A DNA stretch of 64,000 bases from contig NZ_JAMPKJ010000002.1 in NCBI RefSeq assembly GCF_039962115.1, positions 1 through 64,000 of the forward strand, read 5' to 3'. Origin of the DNA: Funiculus sociatus GB2-C1. GTDB taxonomy: Bacteria > Cyanobacteriota > Cyanobacteriia > Cyanobacteriales > FACHB-T130. Within the stretch, counting starts at the first letter, position 1; each line of letters begins with the position of its first letter. A model generated the notes under the pieces. That model made no database searches and was not told where the DNA came from. It saw only the letters and a list, made by a program, of their open reading frames with translations. A program made the position numbers and the translations under genes. Below are positions 24,826 through 34,509 of the stretch, piece after piece.

Positions 24826-26491
24826 TAGCAACACTCCTCGCCAGCTGGTCATATCCTGTTAACACGGGTAGCTTTGCAGCCGTCGCTATCTGATCGTCTA
24901 AAACTGCATCAATATCACTTTCAGTAGTGAGTGGATTTGCCAACACTGCACGCAACGCCACAATAGATTTACCTTTCCCGTAGCAGGTGGTATCTAATGT
25001 TGTCCGCGAAACAAATGTATGACCAGCCTGTCGCTGAGCATTCTGAAGCAGTTCATTAAATTGATTAATTGATTGTTGGTCGGCTTCAGTTAACTCACCT
25101 TTAGCAACTTTCTGTCGCCAAGGTTCGGGAATGTAGCGATATAGAAGAATATTAATTTCTGGCTCTACCAGCAATTCAAATTCAGGTCGCAGACAAATTA
25201 AATTTGCCATGTATTGAGTTTTCTGGATACCGCTATCAATCAAAAATTCATAACCCTGATGTCCGATAATATTCAGCGCCGCTTGTAGAAATAAACTGTT
25301 TCCCGGACGAGACCCTTCTAAGGTGCGCTTTCCTAAATCAATTGACCCTTTGCGGACAGTATAGCGGGCTGTTTTTTCAATAACGTTTGCCATTTGCGGA
25401 TTGCGGAAAAACACCATACCAATTCCCATTGGCAGATACATTTGTTTATGTCCATCGATGGTGACAGAATCCGCTTTTTCGATGCCAGCTAGTTTATGTT
25501 GGTGTTGCTTTGAAAAAAGAACTGGCCCACCCCAAGCCGCATCTACATGAAAGTGAACATTTGCGTTTTGGGCAATCTCCGCCATCTCTAAAAGTGGATC
25601 TACCGCTCCCGAATCCGTACACCCAGCAATACCCACGATGGCGATAATAAGTTGGTTACGGGCGCGACACTCGGCAACAGTTCGCCGTAGAGCGAGTAAG
25701 TCAATCCGATGGTTACGATCTACAGGGATTTTTATCAAGTTGCGATCGCCAATGCCCATCATCCCCGCAGCCTTCTCAAAAGAGTAGTGCATCAAGGCAG
25801 AGCCAATAATTACCGCTTCCTTGTAGCCATAAAAATTTAGAGCCGCTGGTAAGCCTTCATTTTCAACCCCAGTAAAATCATCTTTTGACCCTAATGAAGC
25901 GTTACGAGCGCACCACATTGCTGTTATATTTGCCAGAGTCCCGCCAGTTGCGATCGCGCCCAAGGTACTCTCGCTTTCTTGAATATGTTGATGATAGAAA
26001 TCATCAGAAAATTTGTAAATCAATCGGTGCATCATCGCTAAAGCCTGACGTTCGCAAGGGCTAAAAGCTTTTGAAGTTTCTACCTTAACTACGTTTTGAT
26101 TCATGGCTGCGATCAGCTTCCCCAAAGGCAGGACAAAATGGGGCAGTGCCGAGGTCATGTGACCGATGTATCGTGGGGAGGATGTATGAATTGAATGGGC
26201 AACTACACTTTCAGTCAAGTAATCGATATAATCCCCCACATCAGATGGCTCGACCGGAATTTTACTATCGGTAAATTTTTCGACTATTGAATCCAGCTCA
26301 ATATCAGTGCTGACGTTTTTAGTATGCAGAAAACTTTGCGCGATTGCTGTAATTCGGGCTTCTATTTCTGTCTGGGTTCCATCTTCGGAAATCGAAAATA
26401 ATTCCATTAACTGGCTTTCGACTTGCTCCAGGTTGCGTTCAGAAGCTAGGTTTTCATTTGGTAAGCTTGGCACTTTAATTGTTTCTTTCAT
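24815..26491 (-). CDS. PLP-dependent aspartate 1-decarboxylase, PanP-like (beta-alanine supply)
   Basis: 558 residues, group II decarboxylase fold. The PLP lysine is in DGHKQMYLPMG, the cofactor Asp-Ala is in HFHVDAAWGGP, and the substrate-loop region is SPRYIGHMTS. The architecture and the N-terminus (LMELFSISEDG) match the PanP-type putative aspartate decarboxylases better than Dab or glutamate decarboxylases. PanP converts L-Asp to beta-alanine. Within this operon two adenylation domains carry a beta-alanine code, so precursor supply is the natural role. A Dab decarboxylase making 1,3-diaminopropane is the main alternative. ATG 26491 has AAGGAAG about 10 nt upstream. The 3' end overlaps the Thr-NRPS start. 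Confidence 0.85.
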   Translation of the reverse strand: MKETIKVPSLPNENLASERNLEQVESQLMELFSISEDGTQTEIEARITAIAQSFLHTKNVSTDIELDSIVEKFTDSKIPVEPSDVGDYIDYLTESVVAHSIHTSSPRYIGHMTSALPHFVLPLGKLIAAMNQNVVKVETSKAFSPCERQALAMMHRLIYKFSDDFYHQHIQESESTLGAIATGGTLANITAMWCARNASLGSKDDFTGVENEGLPAALNFYGYKEAVIIGSALMHYSFEKAAGMMGIGDRNLIKIPVDRNHRIDLLALRRTVAECRARNQLIIAIVGIAGCTDSGAVDPLLEMAEIAQNANVHFHVDAAWGGPVLFSKQHQHKLAGIEKADSVTIDGHKQMYLPMGIGMVFFRNPQMANVIEKTARYTVRKGSIDLGKRTLEGSRPGNSLFLQAALNIIGHQGYEFLIDSGIQKTQYMANLICLRPEFELLVEPEINILLYRYIPEPWRQKVAKGELTEADQQSINQFNELLQNAQRQAGHTFVSRTTLDTTCYGKGKSIVALRAVLANPLTTESDIDAVLDDQIATAAKLPVLTGYDQLARSVANDD

Positions 26492-26551
26492 CTAAAGACA
26501 CTTCCTTTTCAAGCTAAAGCTACAAAATTTATAAGACTTACAGAAAAAATC

Positions 26552-26630
26552 TAGGTTGAGGGGCGTGGCATTTTAGGTAATAAAACCCAACGATAATATT
26601 AGGTTTGTTGGGTTTCGTTACCTCAACCTA
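26552..26630 (-). repeat. Nested hairpin between beta-Ala NRPS and decarboxylase genes
   Basis: Outer arms TAGGTTGAGG (26552-26561) and CCTCAACCTA (26621-26630) are perfect. Inner arms AAACCCAAC (26583-26591) and GTTGGGTTT (26607-26615) are also perfect. It belongs to the cyanobacterial GTTGGGTTTCGTT...CCTCAACC repeat family and fills most of the 143-bp gap inside the operon. Confidence 0.75.
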
Positions 26631-26634
26631 CTTG

Positions 26635-29600
26635 CTACTTTCCATCATTTTGACAATCGATTAAAATCTTCTGTATTTCGTCTTCCTCTAGTCCTTCCAA
26701 TTGGTCTAGCATTTCATCGATATCTGTGGAGCTTGATACCAAAAGAGCTTCTTCCACCATCTCAGCTAAATTCTTAATCGTGGAAGACGCGAAAAAATTT
26801 CGCAATGATATATCTACACCAAAATTGGTTCGTACCCGCGATAACAACTGCGTTGCTATCAGAGAATGACCCCCTAAATCGAAGAAATTGTCATAAATTC
26901 CCGCCTGTACCCCTAGCACTGCGCTCCAGATTTCGGCAAGTTCTTTTTCAGTTTGAGTTTGCGGGGCTACAAAAACTGTTTCCCGTTGGGCTGAGAAAGT
27001 TTCTGGTGCTGGCAGTGAATTGCGATCCACTTTTCCGTTGGGCGTTAGCGGCAAGGCAGGAAGCATTACGAAAGCTGATGGCACCATGTACTCTGGTAGC
27101 TTCTCTTTGAGAAATTGGCGCAGTTGGCTCGATTTTGAATTGATCAGCTGGTTGTCAGGGACAACATAAGCTACCAGCCGCTTGTCACCAGTCTCATCCT
27201 CCCGTGTCAGAACTACCGCTTCCTGAACTGCTGGGTGTTGAACCAACAACGCCTCGATTTCGCCGACTTCGATGCGATACCCCCGAATCTTCACCTGATG
27301 ATCCAGCCGACCCAGGAACTCAATATCCCCAGTGGGCAGGTAACGCCCCAAGTCTCCAGTTTTATAAAGGCGGTCTGAAGAAACTAAAAGGGAAGAATCT
27401 GTTGACTTTTGACTTTTGATTGCCTGATTAAAAGGGTTAGGAATAAATTTCTCGGCGGTCAGTTCAGGCTGGTTGAGGTAGCCGCGTGCTAAGCCATCAC
27501 CGCCGATGTATAGCTCTCCCGGTACGCCTATTGGGACAAGTTGCAAGTTGCTATCCAGCAGAAAACAACACGTATTGGCAATCGGGCGACCGATGGGAAC
27601 GCAAGAATCTAGCGCGTTTTCTGTTGTGTCGTACCAAGTAACATCAGCAGACACTTCAGAGGAGCCATAAAGATTGATCAGTCGGCTTTGAGGCATCCTC
27701 TGGCGAAAGCGTTGACAAAGTTCAACACTAAGGGCTTCGCCACTGCTAACCCAATACTTCAGTTTGGGAAGGCGGCTGGACAAATCGGCGAACGTGTCTA
27801 AGATGACGCGCAGCAACGACGGAACTAAGACGATGCGCGTGACCTGCTGTTCAGAGAGAGTTTGTACTAACTGGTACGGATCTTTTACAACTTCATCAGC
27901 AATGATTACTGTTCGCAACCCGTGCAGTAATGGGGCAAAAATTTCCCAGACAGAATCTACAAAGTTTAAAGAGGTTTTTTGGCAACAAATATCATCTGTG
28001 TTGAAGGGATAGGCTGCCCAGTAACAGCGATTGACTGCGCCTTGGTGCCGACCGAGGACACCCTTGGGAGTTCCAGTGGAGCCAGAGGTATAAATGACAT
28101 AAGCTAGATTGCCAAATGTCACGCGGTTAGTAGGGTTTTGAAAGCTTTCTTGGGCAATGTCCCTGTCCCAGTCGCTATCCAGACAAACCACAGAACGGCA
28201 GGATGAAGGAATTTTGTCAGAATAGCGATCTTTGAGTGCAGAATGGGTTAGTAAAACTGACACTTGAGCATCGTTGAGCATGAAAGCTAGACGATCTCTG
28301 GGGTAGGTGGGATCTAAGGGAACATAAGCTGCTCCAGCCTTGAGAATGCCGAATATGCCGATGATAGTATAGAGCGATCGCTCTACACTAATGCCAACTA
28401 ATTCCTCTGTTGCCACGCCCAGCCGCAGCAGGTAGTGCGCTATTTTATTAGCCTGCTCATTTAGCTCCCGGTAAGTCAGTTTTTCGTCTTCAAAAACAAC
28501 GGCAATGGCATCGGGTGTGCGTTCTACTTGAGCTTCAAATAGCTGATGCAAACATTGTTTCGGGTAATCTACCTTTTGGTTGTTCCACTCAACTAACTGT
28601 TGATGTAATTCCGCTTCTGTTAACAGCGGTAAGTCACATAAGCGCTGTTGGGGATTGGTTGCCATGCCTGCGAGTAAAGTTTGGAAATGACTTAGCATCC
28701 GGATGATCTCGGCGGCATCAAAACAGTAGCAATCGTACAATATCCTCAGCTCCAACTCTGAACCTGGGATGGCAAATACAGTTAGGGGATAATTTGTTTT
28801 TTCAAAGACAGTAAAATTCTGAATTTCTAGATTGACTTTCCACTCCTGTAAAATTCGATCTACTGGGTAGTTCTCAAACACTAAAATGCTCTCAAACAAA
28901 GGTTGACCTCGTGGCACTTCGCTCCACCCTTGCACCTCTACCAGGGGGCTGTACTCGTATTGACGCATCTCCACCAGTTGAGCCTGAAGTTGCTTGAGCC
29001 AAGCCAACAGAGGCTGATCCGGCTTTACTTGTACCCGCACGGGCAGCGTATTAATCAACAGCCCAACCATAGACTCGGCTCCTGCTAAGTCGGCTGGACG
29101 ACCAGAGACCGTGGCTCCATAAACTACGTCGTTCTCGCCGCTTCTTCGACTCAGAAGCAACGCCCATGCTCCCTGAACTAGGGTATTTAGGGTTAGCTGA
29201 TGCTGTCGTGCCAAGGATTGCAGGGCTGCTGTGGTAGTTGACGAAAGCTGAAGCACTTGTTGATTGCAGTCTTTTTGGAAGCGGGAGCTAACATCTAACT
29301 CTAAGCGATTTGTAAATGGATTAAATCCCTTGAGCTTTTCTCGCCAGAATGCTTCGGCTTTTGACAAATTTTGCTGCTGTAGCCAAGCGATGTAGTCCCC
29401 ATAGCTACTAATGGGCAAATCTGGCTCCTGTTGTCCTTGAGAAAGGGCTGCGTAAATTTCAACGACTTCTTTGAGTACCAATGCTGTTGACCATCCATCC
29501 AGAATTAGATGGTGCTTGCTCCAGATGAATTGGTAACTTTTTTCGCCAAGTTGCAGCAAATTCAGGCGCATTAAAGGTGCTTCGGACAGGTCGAAGCCTT

Positions 29601-29937
29601 GACGATCTATTTCTAGCAAGGTTTGAAGATGTTCTTGCTGTTCTGAGGGAGAAAGCTGTTGCAAATCATGCTGCACCAGCGGCACTTTAATATGTTGATG
29701 TACGACTTGCAATGGCTTTTCCAGGTCTTCCCAATGAAAGCTAGTACGCAAGGCGGGGTGACGAGCTATGACTTTCTGCCATGCCTGCTCGAAAGCAGAA
29801 ACATCAAGATAACCCTGCAAGCTATAGTGCAACTGTAGGAAATATACTCCAGATTCTGGGGTATACAAACTGTGAAAGAGTATGCCCTGCTGTGCTGGTG
29901 ATAGTTCGTAAATATCTTGAAGATTTTCTACTTTCAT
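26635..29937 (-). CDS. NRPS: C - A(beta-Ala) - PCP
   Basis: 1100 residues. The condensation domain opens with LSPAQQGILFHS and has HHLILDGWS (about 145). As it follows an epimerisation domain on the previous protein, it should accept a D-configured donor. The adenylation domain (YTSGSTGTPKG, about 617) has the code V-D-W-V-V-S-L-A-D-K, close to the known beta-alanine code V-D-W-V-I-S-L-A-D-K; the usual Asp235 is replaced by Val, as expected for a beta-amino acid. The PCP (GGHSLIATQ) has its Ser near 1022. The C-terminus is acidic (DIDEMLDQLEGLEEDEIQ), perhaps a docking tail. It overlaps the preceding gene by 4 bp (ATGA), so the two are translationally coupled. Confidence 0.93.
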   Translation of the reverse strand: MKVENLQDIYELSPAQQGILFHSLYTPESGVYFLQLHYSLQGYLDVSAFEQAWQKVIARHPALRTSFHWEDLEKPLQVVHQHIKVPLVQHDLQQLSPSEQQEHLQTLLEIDRQGFDLSEAPLMRLNLLQLGEKSYQFIWSKHHLILDGWSTALVLKEVVEIYAALSQGQQEPDLPISSYGDYIAWLQQQNLSKAEAFWREKLKGFNPFTNRLELDVSSRFQKDCNQQVLQLSSTTTAALQSLARQHQLTLNTLVQGAWALLLSRRSGENDVVYGATVSGRPADLAGAESMVGLLINTLPVRVQVKPDQPLLAWLKQLQAQLVEMRQYEYSPLVEVQGWSEVPRGQPLFESILVFENYPVDRILQEWKVNLEIQNFTVFEKTNYPLTVFAIPGSELELRILYDCYCFDAAEIIRMLSHFQTLLAGMATNPQQRLCDLPLLTEAELHQQLVEWNNQKVDYPKQCLHQLFEAQVERTPDAIAVVFEDEKLTYRELNEQANKIAHYLLRLGVATEELVGISVERSLYTIIGIFGILKAGAAYVPLDPTYPRDRLAFMLNDAQVSVLLTHSALKDRYSDKIPSSCRSVVCLDSDWDRDIAQESFQNPTNRVTFGNLAYVIYTSGSTGTPKGVLGRHQGAVNRCYWAAYPFNTDDICCQKTSLNFVDSVWEIFAPLLHGLRTVIIADEVVKDPYQLVQTLSEQQVTRIVLVPSLLRVILDTFADLSSRLPKLKYWVSSGEALSVELCQRFRQRMPQSRLINLYGSSEVSADVTWYDTTENALDSCVPIGRPIANTCCFLLDSNLQLVPIGVPGELYIGGDGLARGYLNQPELTAEKFIPNPFNQAIKSQKSTDSSLLVSSDRLYKTGDLGRYLPTGDIEFLGRLDHQVKIRGYRIEVGEIEALLVQHPAVQEAVVLTREDETGDKRLVAYVVPDNQLINSKSSQLRQFLKEKLPEYMVPSAFVMLPALPLTPNGKVDRNSLPAPETFSAQRETVFVAPQTQTEKELAEIWSAVLGVQAGIYDNFFDLGGHSLIATQLLSRVRTNFGVDISLRNFFASSTIKNLAEMVEEALLVSSSTDIDEMLDQLEGLEEDEIQKILIDCQNDGK

Positions 29938-32900
29938 TTGGCTTTCTTCTCACTGGTGCGGTTGATTTTGGCAAGCAACTTGTCCAGGTCTTTTTGGTTC
30001 AGTTGGGCTTTTGGGAAGTCAGTTGGGGTGTAGCCTCCTGCTTCGGCAGATTGGCAGTGAGCAATGAGCGACGCACAAGCTGTGAGAAATTTTTGCGCTA
30101 GGCTTGACACAGTTGAATCTTTATGTGTTGCGGCGCTGTATGTCCAATCTAGTTGCAGCTTTCCGTTGACAACAAAGCCAGTGATATCCAGTAGGTGAGG
30201 GCGCTTTCCTTGGGGACTCCGCGCCGCGCCGCTCGATTCTGGGGCTAAGCTAAACAAAGAGGACTGTTGTAAAGCTGGGTCAAACTGGCCCAGGTAGTTG
30301 AAACAAACTTCCGGTTGAGGAAGCTGGCGCGATCGCTCTTTTACTGATGTGTCTGGCTGGAGATATCGCAGCACACCGTAGCCAATTCCTCGATTTGGAA
30401 TCTGGCGCAATTGTTCTTTGATAGCTTTGAGTGCCTCTCCCGGTTCAGGCGCTGCTTCTAACTCCAATAGCACCGGGAATAAAGTCGTGAACCAGCCGAC
30501 CGTGCGCGACAAGTCCACATCCTTGATAATTTCCTCTCGGCCGTGACCTTCAAGATTAACTAAAAGCGATCGCTGTTGAGTCCAATCGGCAAAAGTCTGC
30601 ACCAGTGCTGTCAGCAACACATCATTCACCTGGGTTTGATACGCCGATGGCACCTCTTTTAACAGTGCTTGCGTCTGGGACTCACTCAACGATACCGAAA
30701 CCGTGCGAGCTAACCCCACTGTATTCGCGCCCCCTGGAAAGTCCACAGGCAAATGCGATCGCTGACGGGGAGCTAACCAATAATCTTGCTCTTTTCGTAG
30801 TGTCGTTGATTGTGCATACTCCTGCAAGCATTCAGCCCACTGCTTGAACGAGGTTGTCTTCGCTGGCAGCTGTATCGTTTCATTCCGGCTTACCTGTTGA
30901 TAAGCCGTTTGCAAGTCTTCCAGCAAAATCCGCCAGGAGACGCTATCAACAGCTAAGTGGTGGATAATCAGTAACAAGCGGCTCGGTTTAGAAGGCCCCA
31001 TGTTAAAGAGCGTTACCGCCATCAACGATCCTGCCGACAGATTCAGACTAGCTTGCTGTTCCCCAGCAGCAGCTTCAATAGCTGCGGTTTGTTCGCTGGG
31101 TGAGAGGGTCGATAAATCCAGCACAGTTACTGGCACTACTCGCTGATAATCAGTATTAACAGCTCGCCAACCCGATGCTTCTGGAATAAACCGCAGACGC
31201 AGAGCATCGTGATGTTTCAGCAAGTGCTGCACCACTTGCTGTAATAGGTTGGGATCTAAATTCTGTACTTGCAGAAGAATAGCTTGATTCCAGTGGTGCG
31301 AATCGGGTAAATTTTGCTCAAAAAACCAGTGTTGAATTGGGGTAAGAGGAACAAACCCCGTTACCAGACCTTGTTCAATTTCGATGGTTTGGGCGATATC
31401 CGCCACTGCTGCTAATTGGGCAATTGTCGGATGTTCAAATATTTGCTTGGGGGTCAGCCGCAAGTTTGCTTTATTGGCTCTGGCAATTACCTGAATGCTG
31501 AGAATGGAATCCCCGCCTAACTCAAAGAAGTTGTCATAAATACTCACTTGCTCTAAACCCAAGATTTGCGCCCAAATTTCCGCCAACACCTTTTCCTGGG
31601 GATTGCGAGGTGCGGAAAAACCTGGATTAAATTCTGGCTTAGTCGCGTCCGGCGCTGGCAGGTTGTTGCGGTTTATTTTGCCATTAGGTGTTAGAGGCAA
31701 GGCTTTGAGCAGTACGAAGGCAGAAGGCACCATATACTCAGGTAATTTCTGCTTTAGAAAGTTACTTAGGTCGCTGATGGTAGCAGTATGGGAATCCGGA
31801 ACAACATAAGCGACAAGACGTTTCTGATCCGGCTCATCTTCTCGCGCCAGTACGACAACTTCGCGCACTTTTGGATGTTGACTCAGCACGGCTTCAATTT
31901 CCTCTAATTCGATGCGGAAGCCATGCAGTTTGACTTGACGGTCTAGGCGACCCAAAAATTCTAGGGTGCCGTCTGGTCGGTATCTTGCTAAGTCACCAGT
32001 TTTGTATAGTCGTTCTTGAGAAGGCTGATTAAAGGGGTTGGGTATAAATCGCTGGGCGGTTAGTTCGGGTTGATTTAGGTAGCCTCTGGCTACGCAATCA
32101 CCGCCGATGTAGAGTTCGCCCGGTACGCCTATCGGCACGGGTTGCTGATGGGTGTCTAGTAAATAAATCTGCGTGTTGGCTAGGGGACGACCTAAGGGAA
32201 CGGTTGCTCTACTCGCCTCGGTTGGCAAGCTTTTTACTGAATAGGTAAGTACGCCAACGGTGGTTTCGGTCGGGCCGTAGTGGTTGAGAATCTGACATGG
32301 GGAGTGTTGTCGCACCTGTGAGATCAAATTCCAGCTGACGGCTTCACCTCCCAAGATTAAACACTGACGGGGCAGGATTTGCTCTGGATGGGAGGTTGTT
32401 AGCAGGGCTGCTAGGTGGGTTGGGACTATCTTGAGACAGTCAATAGGATGGCGGCGGCAGTATTGGGCTAGTGCTACTGGGTCGGTAGCTCGTTCCTGAG
32501 AGATGATATGCAGGCATCCCCCGGTACAGAGGGCTGGGAAGATGGCTGTGTTGCCGAGGTCGGCGGCGATGGTGGAAACGGTGGCGAAGCTGGCACCACT
32601 TGGCAGTACCAATTTTTCTAGGATGGCGTTGAGATAATTGAGGAGTTGCCGATGCTCAATAGCAACTCCTTTGGGCTTGCCAGTGGAGCCGGAGGTGTAT
32701 ATGACGTAGGCTAAGTTTTGGGCGGTGGTATGGCTGATGGGGTCGGAGTGGTCTTCTTTAGCGATCGCATCCCAATCCAGACATACTACTTGCGCTTGCG
32801 GTTGAAGTTCAATAAGGTGTTGTTGTGTTAACAGGATGGTTGCCTGTGCTTCTTGCATTCGCAAGGCTAAGGCTTCTTTGGGTAATGCCGGATCTAAAGG

Positions 32901-34505
32901 TAAATATGCTCCGCCTGCTTTGAGAATTCCCAGCAAACCGATGATCAGTTCTGGGGATCTTTCCAGGTGCAGGGCGACGATGATTTCGGGTTTAACTCCG
33001 AGTCGCTGTAGGTAATGAGCAAGTTGATTGGCTTTAATGTTGAGTTCGGCATAGGTGAGTTGCCGATCTTCAAACACCAGGGCAATGTTGTTGGGTGTAA
33101 GCTGTGCCTGTGCTTCAAACCAGTGGTGAAGACAGGAATAGGGGGAAGGAGCGGTTTTGTTGTTGTTAAATTCGACTAATAGTTGCTGTCGTTGGCTGCT
33201 GTTGAGGATTTCTAATTGCGCGATCGCTACTTCTGGATTCTCAATGGCATGGGTTAGCAAGGTTTGAAATTGTGCCGCTAACCGCTCAATTTCTTCTGTC
33301 TCGAATAAGTTAGCGTCATAGTGCAATTCTGCTGTCAGAGAATCATTCTGCTCTTTGCAAGAGAGTTTTACTTTGAATCGGTCGATGCAGGTGTAAGACT
33401 TGTAAATGGAGAATAATAGGTCTGCCGCAGAATATTGAGGCGGCTGGGATTCAAATTCAAAGCAAAAGGGGAAAAACGGTGTTTCTTTATTTTGGGTGTT
33501 ACTTTTAACAAGATATTCCCAATTAAAGGATTCTTGCCATTTCAAAGCATCGCAGGTTATCTTGTTAAGCTGCTGCCACACTTCATAAAATTTAAGTTCT
33601 CCCTGCAAACAGCCCTGGATTGGCAAATATTTTGCCAGCAAGCCTATTGCAGGTTCTAACTCTTCATGGTTTCTGCCAGCACAAGCAATTCCTATCTCAG
33701 ATTTACCCGTAATCCGCCACAGTAATATCTGCCAGCAAGCCTGTAAAAAGCTAGAAACAGTATATATCTCTTTATTCGCTAAAGCTGCAATTTTTGTCTT
33801 TATCTCAGTATTTAATTTTAAGGAAATAGACTCTGGTTTAAATACTGATATCAACGGCTTTTCATTAGGAAGCGTACTTTGGATAAAGTTTAAATCCAAA
33901 TTGCGCCAATACTCTTTTCCCGTTTCTGCCTCTTCAGCTTCAAACAGCTCATTTTGCCATGCCGCAATATCTGCATATTGCAAAGGTTCGTCACCCAAAG
34001 GACTATTCTGGATACAAGCTGCGTAAGATTGGCTAATTTCACCTACTAAATTATTAATTGCTATCCTATCTGCACAAAGAGCTGGTAAGCCAAGTAGTAA
34101 GATATGCTTTTCCGGGGAAAGAATTGCTAAAGATACTTGCAAATTTGAGCCATGAGATAAATCGAAAGGATGCTTTTTTGCTTCTTGAAAAAGTACCTCT
34201 AGTTTTGCTTCTTGTTCCTCAAATTCTAACTGCTTTAGATCGCACTTGTTAACTTCGGGTAAATTGCGATCGCTTATTACTTGTAAAGCAATTGACATCC
34301 CGCTTAGGCAGCAAAAACTTGTTCGCAGTATTTCATGTCTTTCTACAACCTTTTGTAAAGCTGCCTCTAGGACTTTTATCTTAAGATTTCCTTCTATTAA
34401 AACAGCACAATGAACCCGATAAGGCTGACTCTGGTTTTGCTGTAACAACCACAAATTTTTTTGCTGCGGGGAAAGCTCAAACCCCTCTATAGATAATTCT
34501 TGCAT
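29934..34505 (-). CDS. NRPS: interface-like domain - A(Asp) - PCP - E
   Basis: 1523 residues. Residues 1-430 are condensation-like, but HHxxxDG reads PALCADRIA (about 142), so peptide-bond formation is not expected. The adenylation domain (YTSGSTGKPKG, about 605) has the code D-L-T-K-I-G-H-V-G-K, a clean Asp code. The PCP is GGDSILSIQ (about 1000). The epimerisation domain has HHLAVDSVSW (Gly to Ser after the Asp) and the EGHGRE motif. It follows the free-standing hydroxylase by 4 bp. The HH-less domain is the likely docking site for that enzyme, giving D-beta-hydroxy-Asp, a hydroxycarboxylate iron ligand. Confidence 0.93.
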   Translation of the reverse strand: MQELSIEGFELSPQQKNLWLLQQNQSQPYRVHCAVLIEGNLKIKVLEAALQKVVERHEILRTSFCCLSGMSIALQVISDRNLPEVNKCDLKQLEFEEQEAKLEVLFQEAKKHPFDLSHGSNLQVSLAILSPEKHILLLGLPALCADRIAINNLVGEISQSYAACIQNSPLGDEPLQYADIAAWQNELFEAEEAETGKEYWRNLDLNFIQSTLPNEKPLISVFKPESISLKLNTEIKTKIAALANKEIYTVSSFLQACWQILLWRITGKSEIGIACAGRNHEELEPAIGLLAKYLPIQGCLQGELKFYEVWQQLNKITCDALKWQESFNWEYLVKSNTQNKETPFFPFCFEFESQPPQYSAADLLFSIYKSYTCIDRFKVKLSCKEQNDSLTAELHYDANLFETEEIERLAAQFQTLLTHAIENPEVAIAQLEILNSSQRQQLLVEFNNNKTAPSPYSCLHHWFEAQAQLTPNNIALVFEDRQLTYAELNIKANQLAHYLQRLGVKPEIIVALHLERSPELIIGLLGILKAGGAYLPLDPALPKEALALRMQEAQATILLTQQHLIELQPQAQVVCLDWDAIAKEDHSDPISHTTAQNLAYVIYTSGSTGKPKGVAIEHRQLLNYLNAILEKLVLPSGASFATVSTIAADLGNTAIFPALCTGGCLHIISQERATDPVALAQYCRRHPIDCLKIVPTHLAALLTTSHPEQILPRQCLILGGEAVSWNLISQVRQHSPCQILNHYGPTETTVGVLTYSVKSLPTEASRATVPLGRPLANTQIYLLDTHQQPVPIGVPGELYIGGDCVARGYLNQPELTAQRFIPNPFNQPSQERLYKTGDLARYRPDGTLEFLGRLDRQVKLHGFRIELEEIEAVLSQHPKVREVVVLAREDEPDQKRLVAYVVPDSHTATISDLSNFLKQKLPEYMVPSAFVLLKALPLTPNGKINRNNLPAPDATKPEFNPGFSAPRNPQEKVLAEIWAQILGLEQVSIYDNFFELGGDSILSIQVIARANKANLRLTPKQIFEHPTIAQLAAVADIAQTIEIEQGLVTGFVPLTPIQHWFFEQNLPDSHHWNQAILLQVQNLDPNLLQQVVQHLLKHHDALRLRFIPEASGWRAVNTDYQRVVPVTVLDLSTLSPSEQTAAIEAAAGEQQASLNLSAGSLMAVTLFNMGPSKPSRLLLIIHHLAVDSVSWRILLEDLQTAYQQVSRNETIQLPAKTTSFKQWAECLQEYAQSTTLRKEQDYWLAPRQRSHLPVDFPGGANTVGLARTVSVSLSESQTQALLKEVPSAYQTQVNDVLLTALVQTFADWTQQRSLLVNLEGHGREEIIKDVDLSRTVGWFTTLFPVLLELEAAPEPGEALKAIKEQLRQIPNRGIGYGVLRYLQPDTSVKERSRQLPQPEVCFNYLGQFDPALQQSSLFSLAPESSGAARSPQGKRPHLLDITGFVVNGKLQLDWTYSAATHKDSTVSSLAQKFLTACASLIAHCQSAEAGGYTPTDFPKAQLNQKDLDKLLAKINRTSEKKAK

Positions 34506-34509
34506 ATCC

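Noticed and set aside
24815-26491. Dab decarboxylase making 1,3-diaminopropane for a hydroxamate siderophore
   Set aside because: No Dab/DAP monooxygenase or IucA/IucC-type synthetase is seen. Family resemblance and the two beta-Ala A codes favour an aspartate decarboxylase.
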